From Roseibium hamelinense (GTDB lineage: Bacteria > Pseudomonadota > Alphaproteobacteria > Rhizobiales > Stappiaceae): 64,000 nt of DNA. Position numbers and translations under genes: made by a program. Location: contig NZ_VLLF01000008.1 in the NCBI RefSeq assembly GCF_007830545.1, positions 124,001-188,000 of the forward strand. The letters run 5' to 3'. Under the pieces are notes generated by a model. It saw only the letters and a program-made list of their open reading frames with translations. It had not been told where the DNA came from and ran no database searches. Below, one piece after another: positions 26,906 to 36,258 of this stretch (positions are counted from its first letter, which is position 1; each line of letters starts with the position of its first letter).

Positions 26906-29188
26906 ATGTCACCGACCGACAAGTCCTCAAAGACCTCCGTCAGCTTTACTGAGCAAGAAGCTTTGCAGTTTCATCAGGAAGGCCGGCCCGGCAAACTCGA
27001 AATTTCGCCAACCAAACCGATGGCGACGCAGCGTGATTTGTCGCTCGCGTACTCGCCTGGTGTCGCGGTGCCGGTTCTGGCAATCGCCGACGACCCGTCT
27101 CGAGCGTTCGATTACACGACCCGCGGCAATTTGGTTGCAGTTATTTCAAATGGCTCGGCCATTCTTGGGCTGGGTAATTTGGGCGCCTTAGCATCGAAAC
27201 CGGTCATGGAAGGCAAAGCCGTTCTCTTCAAAAGGTTCGCCGATGTTGATTCCATCGACTTGGAAGTCGATACGGCTGATGTCGATGAATTCATCAATTC
27301 GGTCAGATATTTGGGGCCTTCCTTCGGAGGGATAAATCTGGAGGATATCAAGGCTCCGGATTGCTTTATCATCGAGCAGCGTTTGCGCGAGCTCATGGAT
27401 ATTCCGGTCTTTCACGATGATCAGCACGGAACAGCGATCATCGCAGCTGCGGGATTGATAAATGCGCTGCATCTGACGGGTCGGGACATGAAAGATACCA
27501 AGGTCGTTTGCAATGGCGCCGGCGCTGCAGGGATCGCCTGCATAGAGCTGATCAAAGCGATGGGCATACCGCACGACAACATCACTCTCTGCGATACAAA
27601 AGGGGTGATTTACAAGGGCCGCGAAGAGGGAATGAACCAGTGGAAGTCTGCTCACGCCATCGAGACGGCAGACCGCTCGCTGTATGATGCGCTGAAAGGT
27701 GCAGATGTTTTTCTCGGCGTATCAGTGAAAGGAGCCCTCACACACGACATGCTGCGTGCCATGGCGTCGAACCCGATCATTTTTGCAATGGCCAACCCGG
27801 ATCCTGAGATTACGCCGGAAGAGGCTGCCGAAGTGCGCGACGACGCTATTGTCGCGACCGGGCGTTCGGACTATCCGAATCAGGTAAACAATGTTCTTGG
27901 GTTTCCATACATTTTCCGTGGCGCGCTCGACGTCCAGGCAACGACTATCAACGACGCCATGAAAGTTGCTTGCGCCAATGCGCTGGCAGAATTGGCCCGT
28001 GAGGAAGTCCCAGACGAAGTTGCCGCTGCGTATCGTGGGACACGCCCGAAATACGGTCCTGAATACATCATCCCGGTGCCGTTTGATCCGCGCTTGATCT
28101 CTGCGATTCCGCCCGCTGTTGCCCAAGCGGCAATGGATTCAGGTGTTGCGCGCCGTCCGATCGTTGATATGGATGCCTATAAGCACCAATTGTCTGCCCG
28201 GCGTGACCCAGTTGCCGGTACCTTGCAGCGTATTTTTTCCAAAGTGCGGCAACAGCCGAAGAAAGTGGTATTCGCGGAGGGCGAGGAAGAACCAGTTATC
28301 CGCGCAGCTGCAAGCTTTGTGAATCAGGGTCTTGGTGAAGCGATCCTCATTGGCAGGGACGATGAAATCCGGGCGGTGGCAACCAGTGCCGGTGTCGATA
28401 TCAATCGGGCAGGCATTGCCATCCAAAATGCGCGCTTGTCCAACCGGAATAACGATTATGCGCACTATCTGTATGGGCGTCTTCAGCGGAAAGGCTATTT
28501 GTTTAGAGACTGCCAGAGGATGGTCAATAATGACCGTAACTATTGGGGGGCGATCATGGTTGCGCGCGGTGACGCCGACGCAATGGTAACCGGACTGACA
28601 AGAAACTACTCCGTTGCGCTGGACACTGTGCGCGCTTGCCTGGATGTGAAGCCTGGCCACAGAATTATTGGCGTTTCTCTTGCGCTCGCACGCGGGAGGA
28701 CGGTCTTGATTGCTGACACTGCTGTGATTGACATGCCGACAGCCGAGGAACTGGCTGATATTGCGGAAGAAGCCGCGCATGTTGCCCGGCGCCTTGGTTA
28801 TGAGCCACGTGTTGCCATGCTGGCATATTCAACTTTCGGACACCCGCGTGGCGAGCGTTCCGAGAAAGTGCAAGAGGCGGTTCGGATTCTTGATCGCCGG
28901 CGCGTCGATTTTGAGTATGATGGTGAAATGGCGGCCGACGTTGCGCTCAACATGGACAAGATGGGCGTCTACCCGTTCTGCCGCTTAAGCGGCCCCGCGA
29001 ATGTTCTGGTCATGCCGGCTTTTCACTCTGCGTCCATCTCGACCAAGATGCTGCAAGAGCTCGGCGGATCGACGGTTATCGGTCCTTTGCTTGTCGGCCT
29101 CGATAAGCCGGTACAAATCGTTCCTATGGGTGCCAAGGATTCCGAGATTGTCAACATGGCTGCAATTGCCTCCTACAATGTGACCTAA
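26906..29188 (+). CDS. maeB: NADP-dependent malic enzyme with phosphotransacetylase-like domain
   Basis: MaeB oxidatively decarboxylates malate to pyruvate. The 760-aa product is the multidomain form. The malic enzyme part (about 1-430) has SLAYSPGVAVP, DIPVFHDDQHGTA and the nucleotide loop CNGAGAAGIA. The phosphotransacetylase-like part (about 440-760) starts near KKVVFAEGEEE. The C-terminal part is usually catalytically inactive and regulatory. One base separates its stop from the trpF start, suggesting transcription runs into trpF-trpB. Confidence 0.95.
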   Translation: MSPTDKSSKTSVSFTEQEALQFHQEGRPGKLEISPTKPMATQRDLSLAYSPGVAVPVLAIADDPSRAFDYTTRGNLVAVISNGSAILGLGNLGALASKPVMEGKAVLFKRFADVDSIDLEVDTADVDEFINSVRYLGPSFGGINLEDIKAPDCFIIEQRLRELMDIPVFHDDQHGTAIIAAAGLINALHLTGRDMKDTKVVCNGAGAAGIACIELIKAMGIPHDNITLCDTKGVIYKGREEGMNQWKSAHAIETADRSLYDALKGADVFLGVSVKGALTHDMLRAMASNPIIFAMANPDPEITPEEAAEVRDDAIVATGRSDYPNQVNNVLGFPYIFRGALDVQATTINDAMKVACANALAELAREEVPDEVAAAYRGTRPKYGPEYIIPVPFDPRLISAIPPAVAQAAMDSGVARRPIVDMDAYKHQLSARRDPVAGTLQRIFSKVRQQPKKVVFAEGEEEPVIRAAASFVNQGLGEAILIGRDDEIRAVATSAGVDINRAGIAIQNARLSNRNNDYAHYLYGRLQRKGYLFRDCQRMVNNDRNYWGAIMVARGDADAMVTGLTRNYSVALDTVRACLDVKPGHRIIGVSLALARGRTVLIADTAVIDMPTAEELADIAEEAAHVARRLGYEPRVAMLAYSTFGHPRGERSEKVQEAVRILDRRRVDFEYDGEMAADVALNMDKMGVYPFCRLSGPANVLVMPAFHSASISTKMLQELGGSTVIGPLLVGLDKPVQIVPMGAKDSEIVNMAAIASYNVT

Positions 29189-29189
29189 G

Positions 29190-29849
29190 ATGCGAGACAT
29201 AACTATAAAGATCTGCGGCCTGTCGACTGAGGAGACCATGCGGACTGCGCTGGACGAGGGCGTGGACATGGTCGGGCTCGTGTTTTTTCCGAAAAGCCCG
29301 CGCCATGTGAGCCTGTCGGCGGCGGCGCATCTGGCCGACATGGCTCGCGGCAAGGCCGAGATCGTGGCTTTGACAGTCAATATGGACCTGGACGGATTGT
29401 CGCGGATTAAGGAATTGGTTCGACCCGACTGGTTTCAGCTTCATGGTAGCGAACCAGTCGAAGCAATCGCCGCAATTAAGGTTATGCATCAGGTCAAGAT
29501 CATGAAAGCCTTGGCCATTTCCGAGCTTGCCGATCTTGAACAGGCCCATATGTATGGTGCGGTCGCGGATCGGATCCTGTTTGATGCAAAGCCGCCAAGT
29601 GGGTCTGAGCTGCCGGGTGGAAACGGCGTCTCCTTCGATTGGACACTGTTGAAGGACCTTGACCTCGCAAAGCCCTTCATGCTTTCGGGGGGACTGACTA
29701 CGGAAAATGTCTCGGAAGCGATAGAACAAAGTGGCGCCGCCGCAATCGACGTGTCTTCAGGCGTTGAGCGGGAAAAAGGCGTCAAGGACAGTGACCTCAT
29801 CCGCCGGTTTGTGGCAGCAGCGCGCGGTGTGACGGTGGCAGGAGAATAA
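29190..29849 (+). CDS. trpF: Phosphoribosylanthranilate isomerase
   Basis: TrpF carries out the Amadori rearrangement of N-(5-phosphoribosyl)anthranilate in tryptophan synthesis. The 219-aa TIM barrel has KICGLSTEE with the catalytic Cys near the N-terminus, the phosphate-binding [10 protein letters not shown], and the catalytic Asp and phosphate loop in IDVSSGVE. It begins 1 nt after maeB and is followed 5 bp later by trpB. Confidence 0.95.
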   Translation: MRDITIKICGLSTEETMRTALDEGVDMVGLVFFPKSPRHVSLSAAAHLADMARGKAEIVALTVNMDLDGLSRIKELVRPDWFQLHGSEPVEAIAAIKVMHQVKIMKALAISELADLEQAHMYGAVADRILFDAKPPSGSELPGGNGVSFDWTLLKDLDLAKPFMLSGGLTTENVSEAIEQSGAAAIDVSSGVEREKGVKDSDLIRRFVAAARGVTVAGE

Positions 29850-29854
29850 GACAT

Positions 29855-31069
29855 ATGACCACGATGGCAAACAGCATGCGCTCCGGTCCTGACGAGCGCG
29901 GCCATTTCGGTATTTTCGGTGGCCGCTATGTCGCGGAAACTCTGATGCCGCTCATTCTCGACCTAGAGCAGGCTTACAAGGACGCAAAGGAAGATCCGGC
30001 ATTCCATGCGGAAGTTGAGAACCTTAATACGCATTACACCGGCCGGCCGTCGCCGCTTTATTTCGCTGAGCGGCTGACTGAAGAACTTGGTGGCGCAAAA
30101 ATCTACTTCAAGCGCGACGAGCTCAATCACACCGGCTCGCATAAGATCAACAACTGCCTTGGGCAGATCCTTCTTGCAAAGCGTATGGGCAAGACACGGA
30201 TAATCGCCGAAACCGGTGCGGGCCAGCATGGCGTCGCCACAGCAACGGTGTGCGCGCGTTTCGGCCTGCCTTGTGTCGTTTACATGGGTGCAACCGATGT
30301 CGAACGGCAAAAGCCGAACGTCTTTCGGATGAAGCTTCTGGGCGCTGAAATTGTGCCGGTCACCGCTGGTGCCGGCACCTTGAAAGATGCCATGAATGAA
30401 GCGCTGCGGGATTGGGTGACCAATGTTGAGGACACTTATTACCTGATTGGGACTGCAGCAGGTCCCCATCCCTACCCGGAAATGGTTCGCGACTTTCAGT
30501 CGGTCATCGGCAAAGAGCTTCGCGAGCAGATGCTAGAAGCTGAAGGGCGCTTGCCGGATGCCCTCGTTGCCTCGGTAGGCGGCGGGTCAAACGCAATTGG
30601 CATGTTCCACCCGTTCCTAGATGATCCGGAAGTTAAGATTTACGGTGTTGAAGCGGGCGGGCGTGGCCTCGAGGGCGAGGAACATTGTGCGTCGCTCAAT
30701 GCCGGCAAGCCCGGCGTGCTGCACGGAAACAGAACATTCCTTTTGCAGGATGATGACGGGCAGATCCTTGAAGGGCATTCCATTTCTGCTGGCTTGGATT
30801 ATCCGGGCATTGGTCCGGAGCATTCATGGCTCAAGGATATCGGCCGGGTAGAATATGTGCCTGTCATGGATACAGAAGCTTTGGAAGCGTTCCAGCTGCT
30901 GACGCGTGTTGAAGGCATTATTCCGGCCTTGGAACCTGCTCATGCCTTGGCACATGTTGCAAAGCTTGCGCCCCAAATGGGCAAAGACAAGATACTTGTC
31001 ATGAACCTATGCGGGCGCGGTGACAAAGACGTGTTTGCCGTAGGCGAGATGCTTGGCTTTAACCTCTAA
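29855..31069 (+). CDS. trpB: Tryptophan synthase beta chain
   Basis: TrpB joins indole and serine with PLP. The 404-aa product has the Schiff-base Lys97 in [10 protein letters not shown], the catalytic Glu in AETGAGQHG, and the phosphate-binding [12 protein letters not shown] lies before the ATG. Unlike in most relatives, trpA does not follow at once: a terminator and an oppositely oriented 76-aa gene lie between them. Confidence 0.97.
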   Translation: MTTMANSMRSGPDERGHFGIFGGRYVAETLMPLILDLEQAYKDAKEDPAFHAEVENLNTHYTGRPSPLYFAERLTEELGGAKIYFKRDELNHTGSHKINNCLGQILLAKRMGKTRIIAETGAGQHGVATATVCARFGLPCVVYMGATDVERQKPNVFRMKLLGAEIVPVTAGAGTLKDAMNEALRDWVTNVEDTYYLIGTAAGPHPYPEMVRDFQSVIGKELREQMLEAEGRLPDALVASVGGGSNAIGMFHPFLDDPEVKIYGVEAGGRGLEGEEHCASLNAGKPGVLHGNRTFLLQDDDGQILEGHSISAGLDYPGIGPEHSWLKDIGRVEYVPVMDTEALEAFQLLTRVEGIIPALEPAHALAHVAKLAPQMGKDKILVMNLCGRGDKDVFAVGEMLGFNL

Positions 31070-31092
31070 GCAGCCCGGTAAAGGACGCTTTG

Positions 31093-31122
31093 AAAAACCG
31101 CCGGGATATCCGGCGGTTTTTT
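31093..31122. terminator. Strong bidirectional terminator after trpB
   Basis: A perfect 12-bp stem (AAAAACCGCCGG with CCGGCGGTTTTT, 5-nt loop) is flanked by A and T runs. It lies between the convergent trpB and 76-aa gene and should stop transcription from both sides. trpA therefore needs its own promoter. Confidence 0.93.
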
Positions 31123-31126
31123 GTTG

Positions 31127-31357
31127 TCAGTCCTTTGGCAAGTGACCGGCCAAGGGGGCTTCGAAGATTCTCTTCAACAGGTTCTGCCGCGCCTTGGCAT
31201 TCATACCCGCGGCAGCCAGTGCGATCTCTGAATAGGCAGCACCAAGTCCGTCGCTTGTTTGACTTGCCGATTGTGTTTTATCGCCTGCGCGGCGCAGCCT
31301 TTTCCAAAAGCCATGGGAAGGTTGCGCTGGGCGCGTCTCAAAAAGAGAACGGGCCAT
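31127..31357 (-). CDS. Orphan 76-aa protein between trpB and trpA
   Basis: I do not recognise a family. The ATG at 31357 is preceded by GGAG with suitable spacing, which favours it over an upstream ATG at 31369. The product has a basic N-terminal third (Arg/Lys-rich, residues 9-27), a Ser/Gln stretch and an alanine-rich helix at about 38-52. A second basic helix follows (KARQNLLKRIF, 55-65). It has no signal peptide or membrane segment. The gene has its own promoter with two dyads and ends in the trpB terminator. Size and basic charge would fit a small regulator or nucleic-acid or membrane-surface binder, but that is a guess. Confidence 0.6.
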   Translation of the reverse strand: MARSLFETRPAQPSHGFWKRLRRAGDKTQSASQTSDGLGAAYSEIALAAAGMNAKARQNLLKRIFEAPLAGHLPKD

Positions 31358-31378
31358 GGCAGTCTCCATTGTAAATAT

Positions 31379-31418
31379 GCACTGAGTGCTATTTATAGAC
31401 GCACATTGTGCGCTTCAA
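31379..31418 (-). promoter_or_regulatory. Promoter of the 76-aa gene with two operator-like dyads
   Basis: On the minus strand TTGAAG (31413-31418) and TATAAA (31392-31397) form a -35/-10 pair with a 15-bp spacer (16 bp if read as ATAAAT). The spacer is filled by the palindrome CGCACATTGTGCG (31400-31412). A second palindrome GCACTGAGTGC (31379-31389) covers the expected start point. Both fit GCACWNWGTGC, with centres 22 bp (about two helical turns) apart. Confidence 0.6.
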
Positions 31419-31515
31419 GTGTTTTGCTGCTGTTGCAGACCAGCTTTGTTTGCATAGCTGCGGATGTTGCCGTATTCCGGCGCTGGAACTTGCTTTATTT
31501 CCCGGTGAGATCAGA

Positions 31516-31545
31516 TTGACATAGGGCTCTCTGCGCCCCTACATC
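31516..31545 (+). promoter_or_regulatory. Candidate promoter for trpA-accD-folC
   Basis: A perfect TTGACA (31516-31521), an 18-bp spacer and TACATC (31540-31545) lie 68 bp upstream of the trpA start. A promoter is expected here because a strong terminator and an antisense gene separate trpA from trpB. Confidence 0.5.
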
Positions 31546-31612
31546 CTGCGTGGTGTCACAAGGACCGTTTTGGATGTTCGAAGGTGGCTAACTTGAGATT
31601 GGTAGGGATTTC

Positions 31613-32446
31613 ATGACGGAAACGCGTATCGATCGTCGCTTCAAAGACTGTGCTGATGCGGGTCGGCCTGCTTTGGTTACATTCATAACGGCAGGCGATC
31701 CTGATTTGACAACTTCACAGGCGGTTCTTGAGGCGCTACCAGCGGCCGGGGCGGACGTTATCGAGTTGGGTATGCCGTTTTCGGACCCCATGGCCGAAGG
31801 CATTCCGATCCAGATTGCGACACAAAGGGCCCTGAAAGCGGGTCAAACCATGGCCCATACGCTGCAGATGGTTCGCGATTTCCGGAAAAAAGATGGCACC
31901 ACTCCCATCGTTCTGATGGGCTACTACAATCCGATCTACGTGCGAGACCCGAAAAAATTCGTCATCGAGGCCAAGGATGCTGGTGTTGATGGGTTGATTA
32001 TCGTTGATATTCCGCCCGAAGCAGATGATGAGCTGTGCATTCCGGCGGTAGAGGCGGGCCTGAACTTCGTCCGCTTGGCGACACCGACCACCGATGACAA
32101 GCGATTGCCAGCGGTGCTCGCCAACACATCGGGTTTTGTTTACTACGTCTCGGTGACCGGAATTACCGGGTCAGCCATTGCGGACACGGGGCGTGTCGCG
32201 ACGGCGGTCAACCGCATCAAAGGACATACAAAATTGCCGGTTGCCGTCGGTTTTGGTGTTAAGACAGCGGATCAAGCGGCTGAGATTGGCAAAGCCTCCG
32301 ATGGTGTCGTGGTCGGTTCGGTTCTTGTGAATGCAATCAAGGAAAGTCTGGATGAAACCGGTGCGGCAACAGACAAGACCGTGAGCGCGGTTACCAGTTT
32401 GGTCGCCGATTTGGCCTCGGGCGTTGCCCGCGCGCGCCAAGCGTGA
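31613..32446 (+). CDS. trpA: Tryptophan synthase alpha chain
   Basis: TrpA cleaves indole-3-glycerol phosphate and channels indole to TrpB. The 277-aa TIM barrel has the catalytic Glu51 in [11 protein letters not shown] with Asp58 close by, the phosphate-binding [10 protein letters not shown], and [10 protein letters not shown]. It starts a trpA-accD-folC unit. The TrpA-TrpB complex is made from two separate transcripts here, unless read-through occurs. Confidence 0.96.
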   Translation: MTETRIDRRFKDCADAGRPALVTFITAGDPDLTTSQAVLEALPAAGADVIELGMPFSDPMAEGIPIQIATQRALKAGQTMAHTLQMVRDFRKKDGTTPIVLMGYYNPIYVRDPKKFVIEAKDAGVDGLIIVDIPPEADDELCIPAVEAGLNFVRLATPTTDDKRLPAVLANTSGFVYYVSVTGITGSAIADTGRVATAVNRIKGHTKLPVAVGFGVKTADQAAEIGKASDGVVVGSVLVNAIKESLDETGAATDKTVSAVTSLVADLASGVARARQA

Positions 32447-32509
32447 GACAACGGACGCCTTGAAATTCGAAGTATTGCGTAATCGTTTCAGAAAACGGAA
32501 CCAAATCTC

Positions 32510-33472
32510 GTGAATTGGATCAATTCCCTCGTTCGCCCGAAAATCCGCGATCTCTTGAAAAAACGTGAGGTTCCGGAAAATCTCTGGATCAAATGCCCGG
32601 AAACGGGAGAGATGGTATTTCATCGCGATCTGGAGGCCAATCAATGGGTTGTTCCAAATTCAGGCCACCATATGCGGATGCCCGGAAAAAAGCGGCTTGA
32701 GCTGTTTTTTGACGATGGGTCCTACGAGCGAATTGACACGCCCGCTGTACAGGCTGACCCACTTAAATTCCGCGATACGAAGCGCTATACCGAACGCCTC
32801 AAAGAAAATCGGTCTAAAACCGGTGAAGACGATGCCGTTTACGTAGCCTGCGGCAAAGTCAATGGAAACGATTTCACCGCAGCGGTCCAGGACTTTGCCT
32901 TTATGGGCGGATCTCTCGGCATGGCCGCCGGTGAGGCGATCCTTGCCGGCATGCAAAAGGCTGTCGCAGACAAGACACCATTTGTTTTGTTCGCCGCTTC
33001 GGGCGGGGCCCGCATGCAAGAAGGCATCTTGTCCCTCATGCAAATGCCGCGCACGACGGTCGGCGTCCAGATGCTGCGTGAGGCGGGTTTGCCCTATATC
33101 GTTGTTTTGACAAATCCTACCACCGGGGGCGTGTCGGCTTCCTATGCCATGCTCGGCGACGTCCATATCGCGGAACCCGGCGCTCAGATCGGTTTTGCAG
33201 GGCGGCGCGTGATTGAACAGACAATACGCGAGAAACTCCCAGAGGGTTTCCAGAGTGCCGAGTATTTGCTCGAGCACGGCATGGTAGACATGGTCGTAAA
33301 GAGGCACGATCTTAAAGAAACGATCTCTAATTTGTGCGGAATCCTGTTGAAGTGTGAGGTTGAATTACCGACGCTGGAAGACAAGTCACCAGAAGCTGCT
33401 GGCGAAGCTGACGAGACTACCCGCACTGAAACATCTGAGTCCGATACGCCTGAAGCCGAGTTAAAAGCGTGA
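32510..33472 (+). CDS. accD: Acetyl-CoA carboxylase carboxyltransferase subunit beta
   Basis: AccD with AccA transfers carboxyl from biotin to acetyl-CoA, the first step of fatty acid synthesis. The 320-aa product starts with GTG ([11 protein letters not shown]). The carboxyltransferase core has the oxyanion glycines in [12 protein letters not shown] and [14 protein letters not shown]. The N-terminal zinc ribbon of the E. coli enzyme (four Cys) keeps only the first Cys (WIKCPETGE); the other positions are Thr, Pro-x-Ser and similar. Hyphomicrobiales AccD proteins share this loss. The last 30 residues are an acidic Glu/Thr/Ser-rich tail. Confidence 0.95.
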   Translation: MNWINSLVRPKIRDLLKKREVPENLWIKCPETGEMVFHRDLEANQWVVPNSGHHMRMPGKKRLELFFDDGSYERIDTPAVQADPLKFRDTKRYTERLKENRSKTGEDDAVYVACGKVNGNDFTAAVQDFAFMGGSLGMAAGEAILAGMQKAVADKTPFVLFAASGGARMQEGILSLMQMPRTTVGVQMLREAGLPYIVVLTNPTTGGVSASYAMLGDVHIAEPGAQIGFAGRRVIEQTIREKLPEGFQSAEYLLEHGMVDMVVKRHDLKETISNLCGILLKCEVELPTLEDKSPEAAGEADETTRTETSESDTPEAELKA

Positions 33473-33566
33473 GCGCGAAATCCGGGCGCCTACATGTCTT
33501 GAATCCGACATTCTCGCTGGTGACTATGAACATCTCTTGCATCGAACTGGATGAGCGCATAAGCGG

Positions 33567-34928
33567 GTGAACGCAAATTATACCGCTTCGGACGTCGAAC
33601 GGGAGAGTGCCTTGGACCAAGTCACCGCCATCCTAGACCGCCTTCTGGCGCTGCACCCGAAAGAGATTGATCTGTCTCTCGGCCGGATGTACCGGCTGCT
33701 GGAAGCGCTCGGATCTCCACATGAAAAGCTTCCGCCGACGGTGCACATTGCCGGCACCAACGGCAAAGGATCGGTAACGGCAACCTTGCGTTCGTTGCTT
33801 GAGGCCGATGGTAAGCGGTGCCACGTCTACACATCCCCACATCTCGTGCGGTTTAACGAGCGCATTCGGCTGGGCGACACCGGGGAATTTGTGTCAGATG
33901 CAGATTTGTTCGACGCATTGCACCGTTGTGAAGAGGCCAATGGTGGCGATCCGATCACTTTTTTCGAGATCACAACAGCGGCAGCCCTTTTATTGTTTTC
34001 CGAAAGACTCGCCGATGTACTGCTTTTAGAAGTTGGGCTCGGCGGGCGTTTGGACGCAACAAACGTCATTGAAAACCCGCTCGTGACGGTCATTACGCCG
34101 GTCTCCATGGACCATGAAAAATTCCTGGGTGAGACACTTGCCGATATTGCTGCTGAAAAGGCCGGCATTATCAAGTCCGGGTGCCCGGTGGTTATTGCGC
34201 GCCAGGATGAATCCATTGAGCCGGTATTCGAGCTGGCCGCTGCGCGCGTCAATGCACCCTTTTTCCGCTTTGGCCAAGAATTTATGGCAATGCCTGATCA
34301 AGGCCGGTTTGCTTTTCAAGACGAGGGTGGGCTCTTTGATCTGCCACTTCCTTCCCTTCCTGGGTCTCATCAAATCGAAAACTCAGCGATTGCATTGAAA
34401 ACGCTCAAAGAAGCGAATTTGTGGGTTGGAGAGGAAACGGCAGCACGCGCCCTGAAATCGATCAATTGGCCTGGACGGTTGCAGTCGCTTCGCCATGGTC
34501 CGATTTTTGAGCAATGCCCGGCTGGAGCCGAAGTCTGGCTTGATGGCGGTCACAATCCCGGTGCAGGCGTTTTGGTTGCTGCATTTATGGGAGAGCAGGA
34601 AGAGCGCAATCCCAAACCGCTCTATCTGGTCACAGGGATGCTGTCGACAAAAGACCCGGAGGGATATTTCCGTGCTTTTGAAGGCTTAGCCCGACACGTT
34701 GGAACCGTGCCGATATCAACAACAACAGCAGCACGGGATCCTTTTGAGCTGGCCGATTGCGCTCGTGCCGCCGGCCTTAGGGCGACACCATTCGGGTCTT
34801 TGGAGGCGGCCCTTTCCGACATTTGCCTATCTTCGGATCGCGATGGTGAGCCTCCTCGTATTTTGATTTGCGGTTCACTTTATCTCGCCGGTGAAGTGCT
34901 AGCGCGCAATGGCATGATGCCTTTCTGA
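33567..34928 (+). CDS. folC: Folylpolyglutamate synthase / dihydrofolate synthase
   Basis: FolC adds glutamate to dihydropteroate and to folates. The 453-aa product has the family start LDLSLGR-type (here IDLSLGRMYRLLEALG), the P-loop HIAGTNGKGSVTA, TSPHLVRFNERI, and DHEKFLGETLADIAAEKAGI. The GTG at 33567 was chosen. It follows accD by 94 bp, the usual trpA-accD-folC order of Hyphomicrobiales. Confidence 0.95.
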   Translation: MNANYTASDVERESALDQVTAILDRLLALHPKEIDLSLGRMYRLLEALGSPHEKLPPTVHIAGTNGKGSVTATLRSLLEADGKRCHVYTSPHLVRFNERIRLGDTGEFVSDADLFDALHRCEEANGGDPITFFEITTAAALLLFSERLADVLLLEVGLGGRLDATNVIENPLVTVITPVSMDHEKFLGETLADIAAEKAGIIKSGCPVVIARQDESIEPVFELAAARVNAPFFRFGQEFMAMPDQGRFAFQDEGGLFDLPLPSLPGSHQIENSAIALKTLKEANLWVGEETAARALKSINWPGRLQSLRHGPIFEQCPAGAEVWLDGGHNPGAGVLVAAFMGEQEERNPKPLYLVTGMLSTKDPEGYFRAFEGLARHVGTVPISTTTAARDPFELADCARAAGLRATPFGSLEAALSDICLSSDRDGEPPRILICGSLYLAGEVLARNGMMPF

Positions 34929-34992
34929 GAGCATCGCTTGCGCGCTTGATCAAAGACGAAGTGAGCCACATTCCTTATCGGAGAGTGATTTG

Positions 34993-36249
34993 ATGCCTGT
35001 ATCAACGATACTAAGGAGCCCGGCTTTCTCGGTTTGCCTGTTGGCGCTGCTGTCAGTTCCGGTGCTCGCGCTGTCGGACTCCTACGAAACAGCCCCCGAA
35101 CAAGATCCGACCGCCGTTTTAGGATCTCAAGCAGCTGGCCCGGACTACCGTGTGCTGGCTCCCGTCCGAAGCGATGGTTTTCTGCGGATGTTTCAACTTG
35201 AAACCTCCTACGGAACAGAAACCATCTTAGGCGACGGCTTGCTCAAGCTTCGACTGCACGATTTGATGGTACTCAGAGCCTTGGACGCATTGGAGAATGA
35301 CCAGACCTTTGTCGATGGGTTGAAGCAGGCCGCAATGAAGCCGGTTGAATTCGTCGAAAGCACGGTTTCCGATCCAGTTGGAACGGCAAAAAACACTGTG
35401 ACCGGTGTTGGGCGCCTGTTTAATCGCCTTGGGCGCGGAGTTGAAAGTGCCGTTTCGGGTGAGGGTTCGCCGGCTGATCTCGCCAGAGCGATTACCGGTC
35501 AAGATCGAGCACGGCGCGAGCTTGCCGTTCAGCTTGGTGTTGACCCTTACACAAAATTTGCGCCGCTGTCTGACAAATTGGATCAAGCGGCCGGCGTTTC
35601 TGCGGCCGGGGGATGGACTGTGAAAGCTGTTATGGCTCTGATCCCAGGCGGAATGATCTCCAATATCGCCAGCACAGCAGACGATCTTCGGAATTCTATT
35701 GTAGACAGCACCCTGCCCGAGCTCGAAGAGCGTACAAGTGCAACGCTCTTACAAATCGATGCGACGCAGGAGATAGTTGAAAAGCTTACAAATAACACGA
35801 ACTTTACTGCGACGGAACGTGCCATTATCGCTTATCGATTGGACTACATGGCAGGCGTTGAAGGCCGGGACATCTTGGTTTCGCGGGCTGCGGAGGCCAG
35901 CTCGCGCGAAGAAGCTTATTTTCAGTTGCGGCGAGCGGTCTTACTGGAAAATTATCATCAAAAAACTTCGCCTATCGGCCAGATTCGTTTGGTTGGCGGG
36001 TTTCCTGTCGCCATTCTCAAAAACGGGGCCGCGGCTCTTGTTTTGCCTCTCGATATGGTTGCGTGGACACAAACAAGCGCGAACGCATTTACAGGAATCA
36101 ATACCGGTCTGGGCCAGCTTCCGTTTCCGCCAACATCCATGTCGTTCATCGTTACGGGTGATTTGACAGACTTGACCGCAGAGCGTTTGGCCTCTTTCGG
36201 CTGGGACCTAACATCCAACTGGCCGATGCCCGAAGGTCCGGTCAAGTAG
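34993..36249 (+). CDS. Exported protein of unknown function (418 aa)
   Basis: The product begins with a signal peptide (hydrophobic core about 11-25, likely cleavage after VLA). Its mature part is mostly helical. It has a stretch rich in Gly/Val resembling an amphipathic helix (about 110-150), a GVDPYT motif near residue 185, and a Gly-rich helix GGWTVKAVMALIPGG at about 207-221. These segments recall a proteobacterial family of uncharacterised periplasmic proteins, but I cannot name a domain with confidence. The ATG at 34993 follows a TTG and has GGAG upstream. It lies 64 bp after folC, same strand, and may share its transcript. Confidence 0.75.
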   Translation: MPVSTILRSPAFSVCLLALLSVPVLALSDSYETAPEQDPTAVLGSQAAGPDYRVLAPVRSDGFLRMFQLETSYGTETILGDGLLKLRLHDLMVLRALDALENDQTFVDGLKQAAMKPVEFVESTVSDPVGTAKNTVTGVGRLFNRLGRGVESAVSGEGSPADLARAITGQDRARRELAVQLGVDPYTKFAPLSDKLDQAAGVSAAGGWTVKAVMALIPGGMISNIASTADDLRNSIVDSTLPELEERTSATLLQIDATQEIVEKLTNNTNFTATERAIIAYRLDYMAGVEGRDILVSRAAEASSREEAYFQLRRAVLLENYHQKTSPIGQIRLVGGFPVAILKNGAAALVLPLDMVAWTQTSANAFTGINTGLGQLPFPPTSMSFIVTGDLTDLTAERLASFGWDLTSNWPMPEGPVK

Positions 36250-36258
36250 GACGCGCCA

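Noticed and set aside
31424-31435. CTGCTGTTGCAG as a PhaR-type operator
   Set aside because: It is a single short dyad close to the two better-supported operators, and no phasin gene is adjacent.
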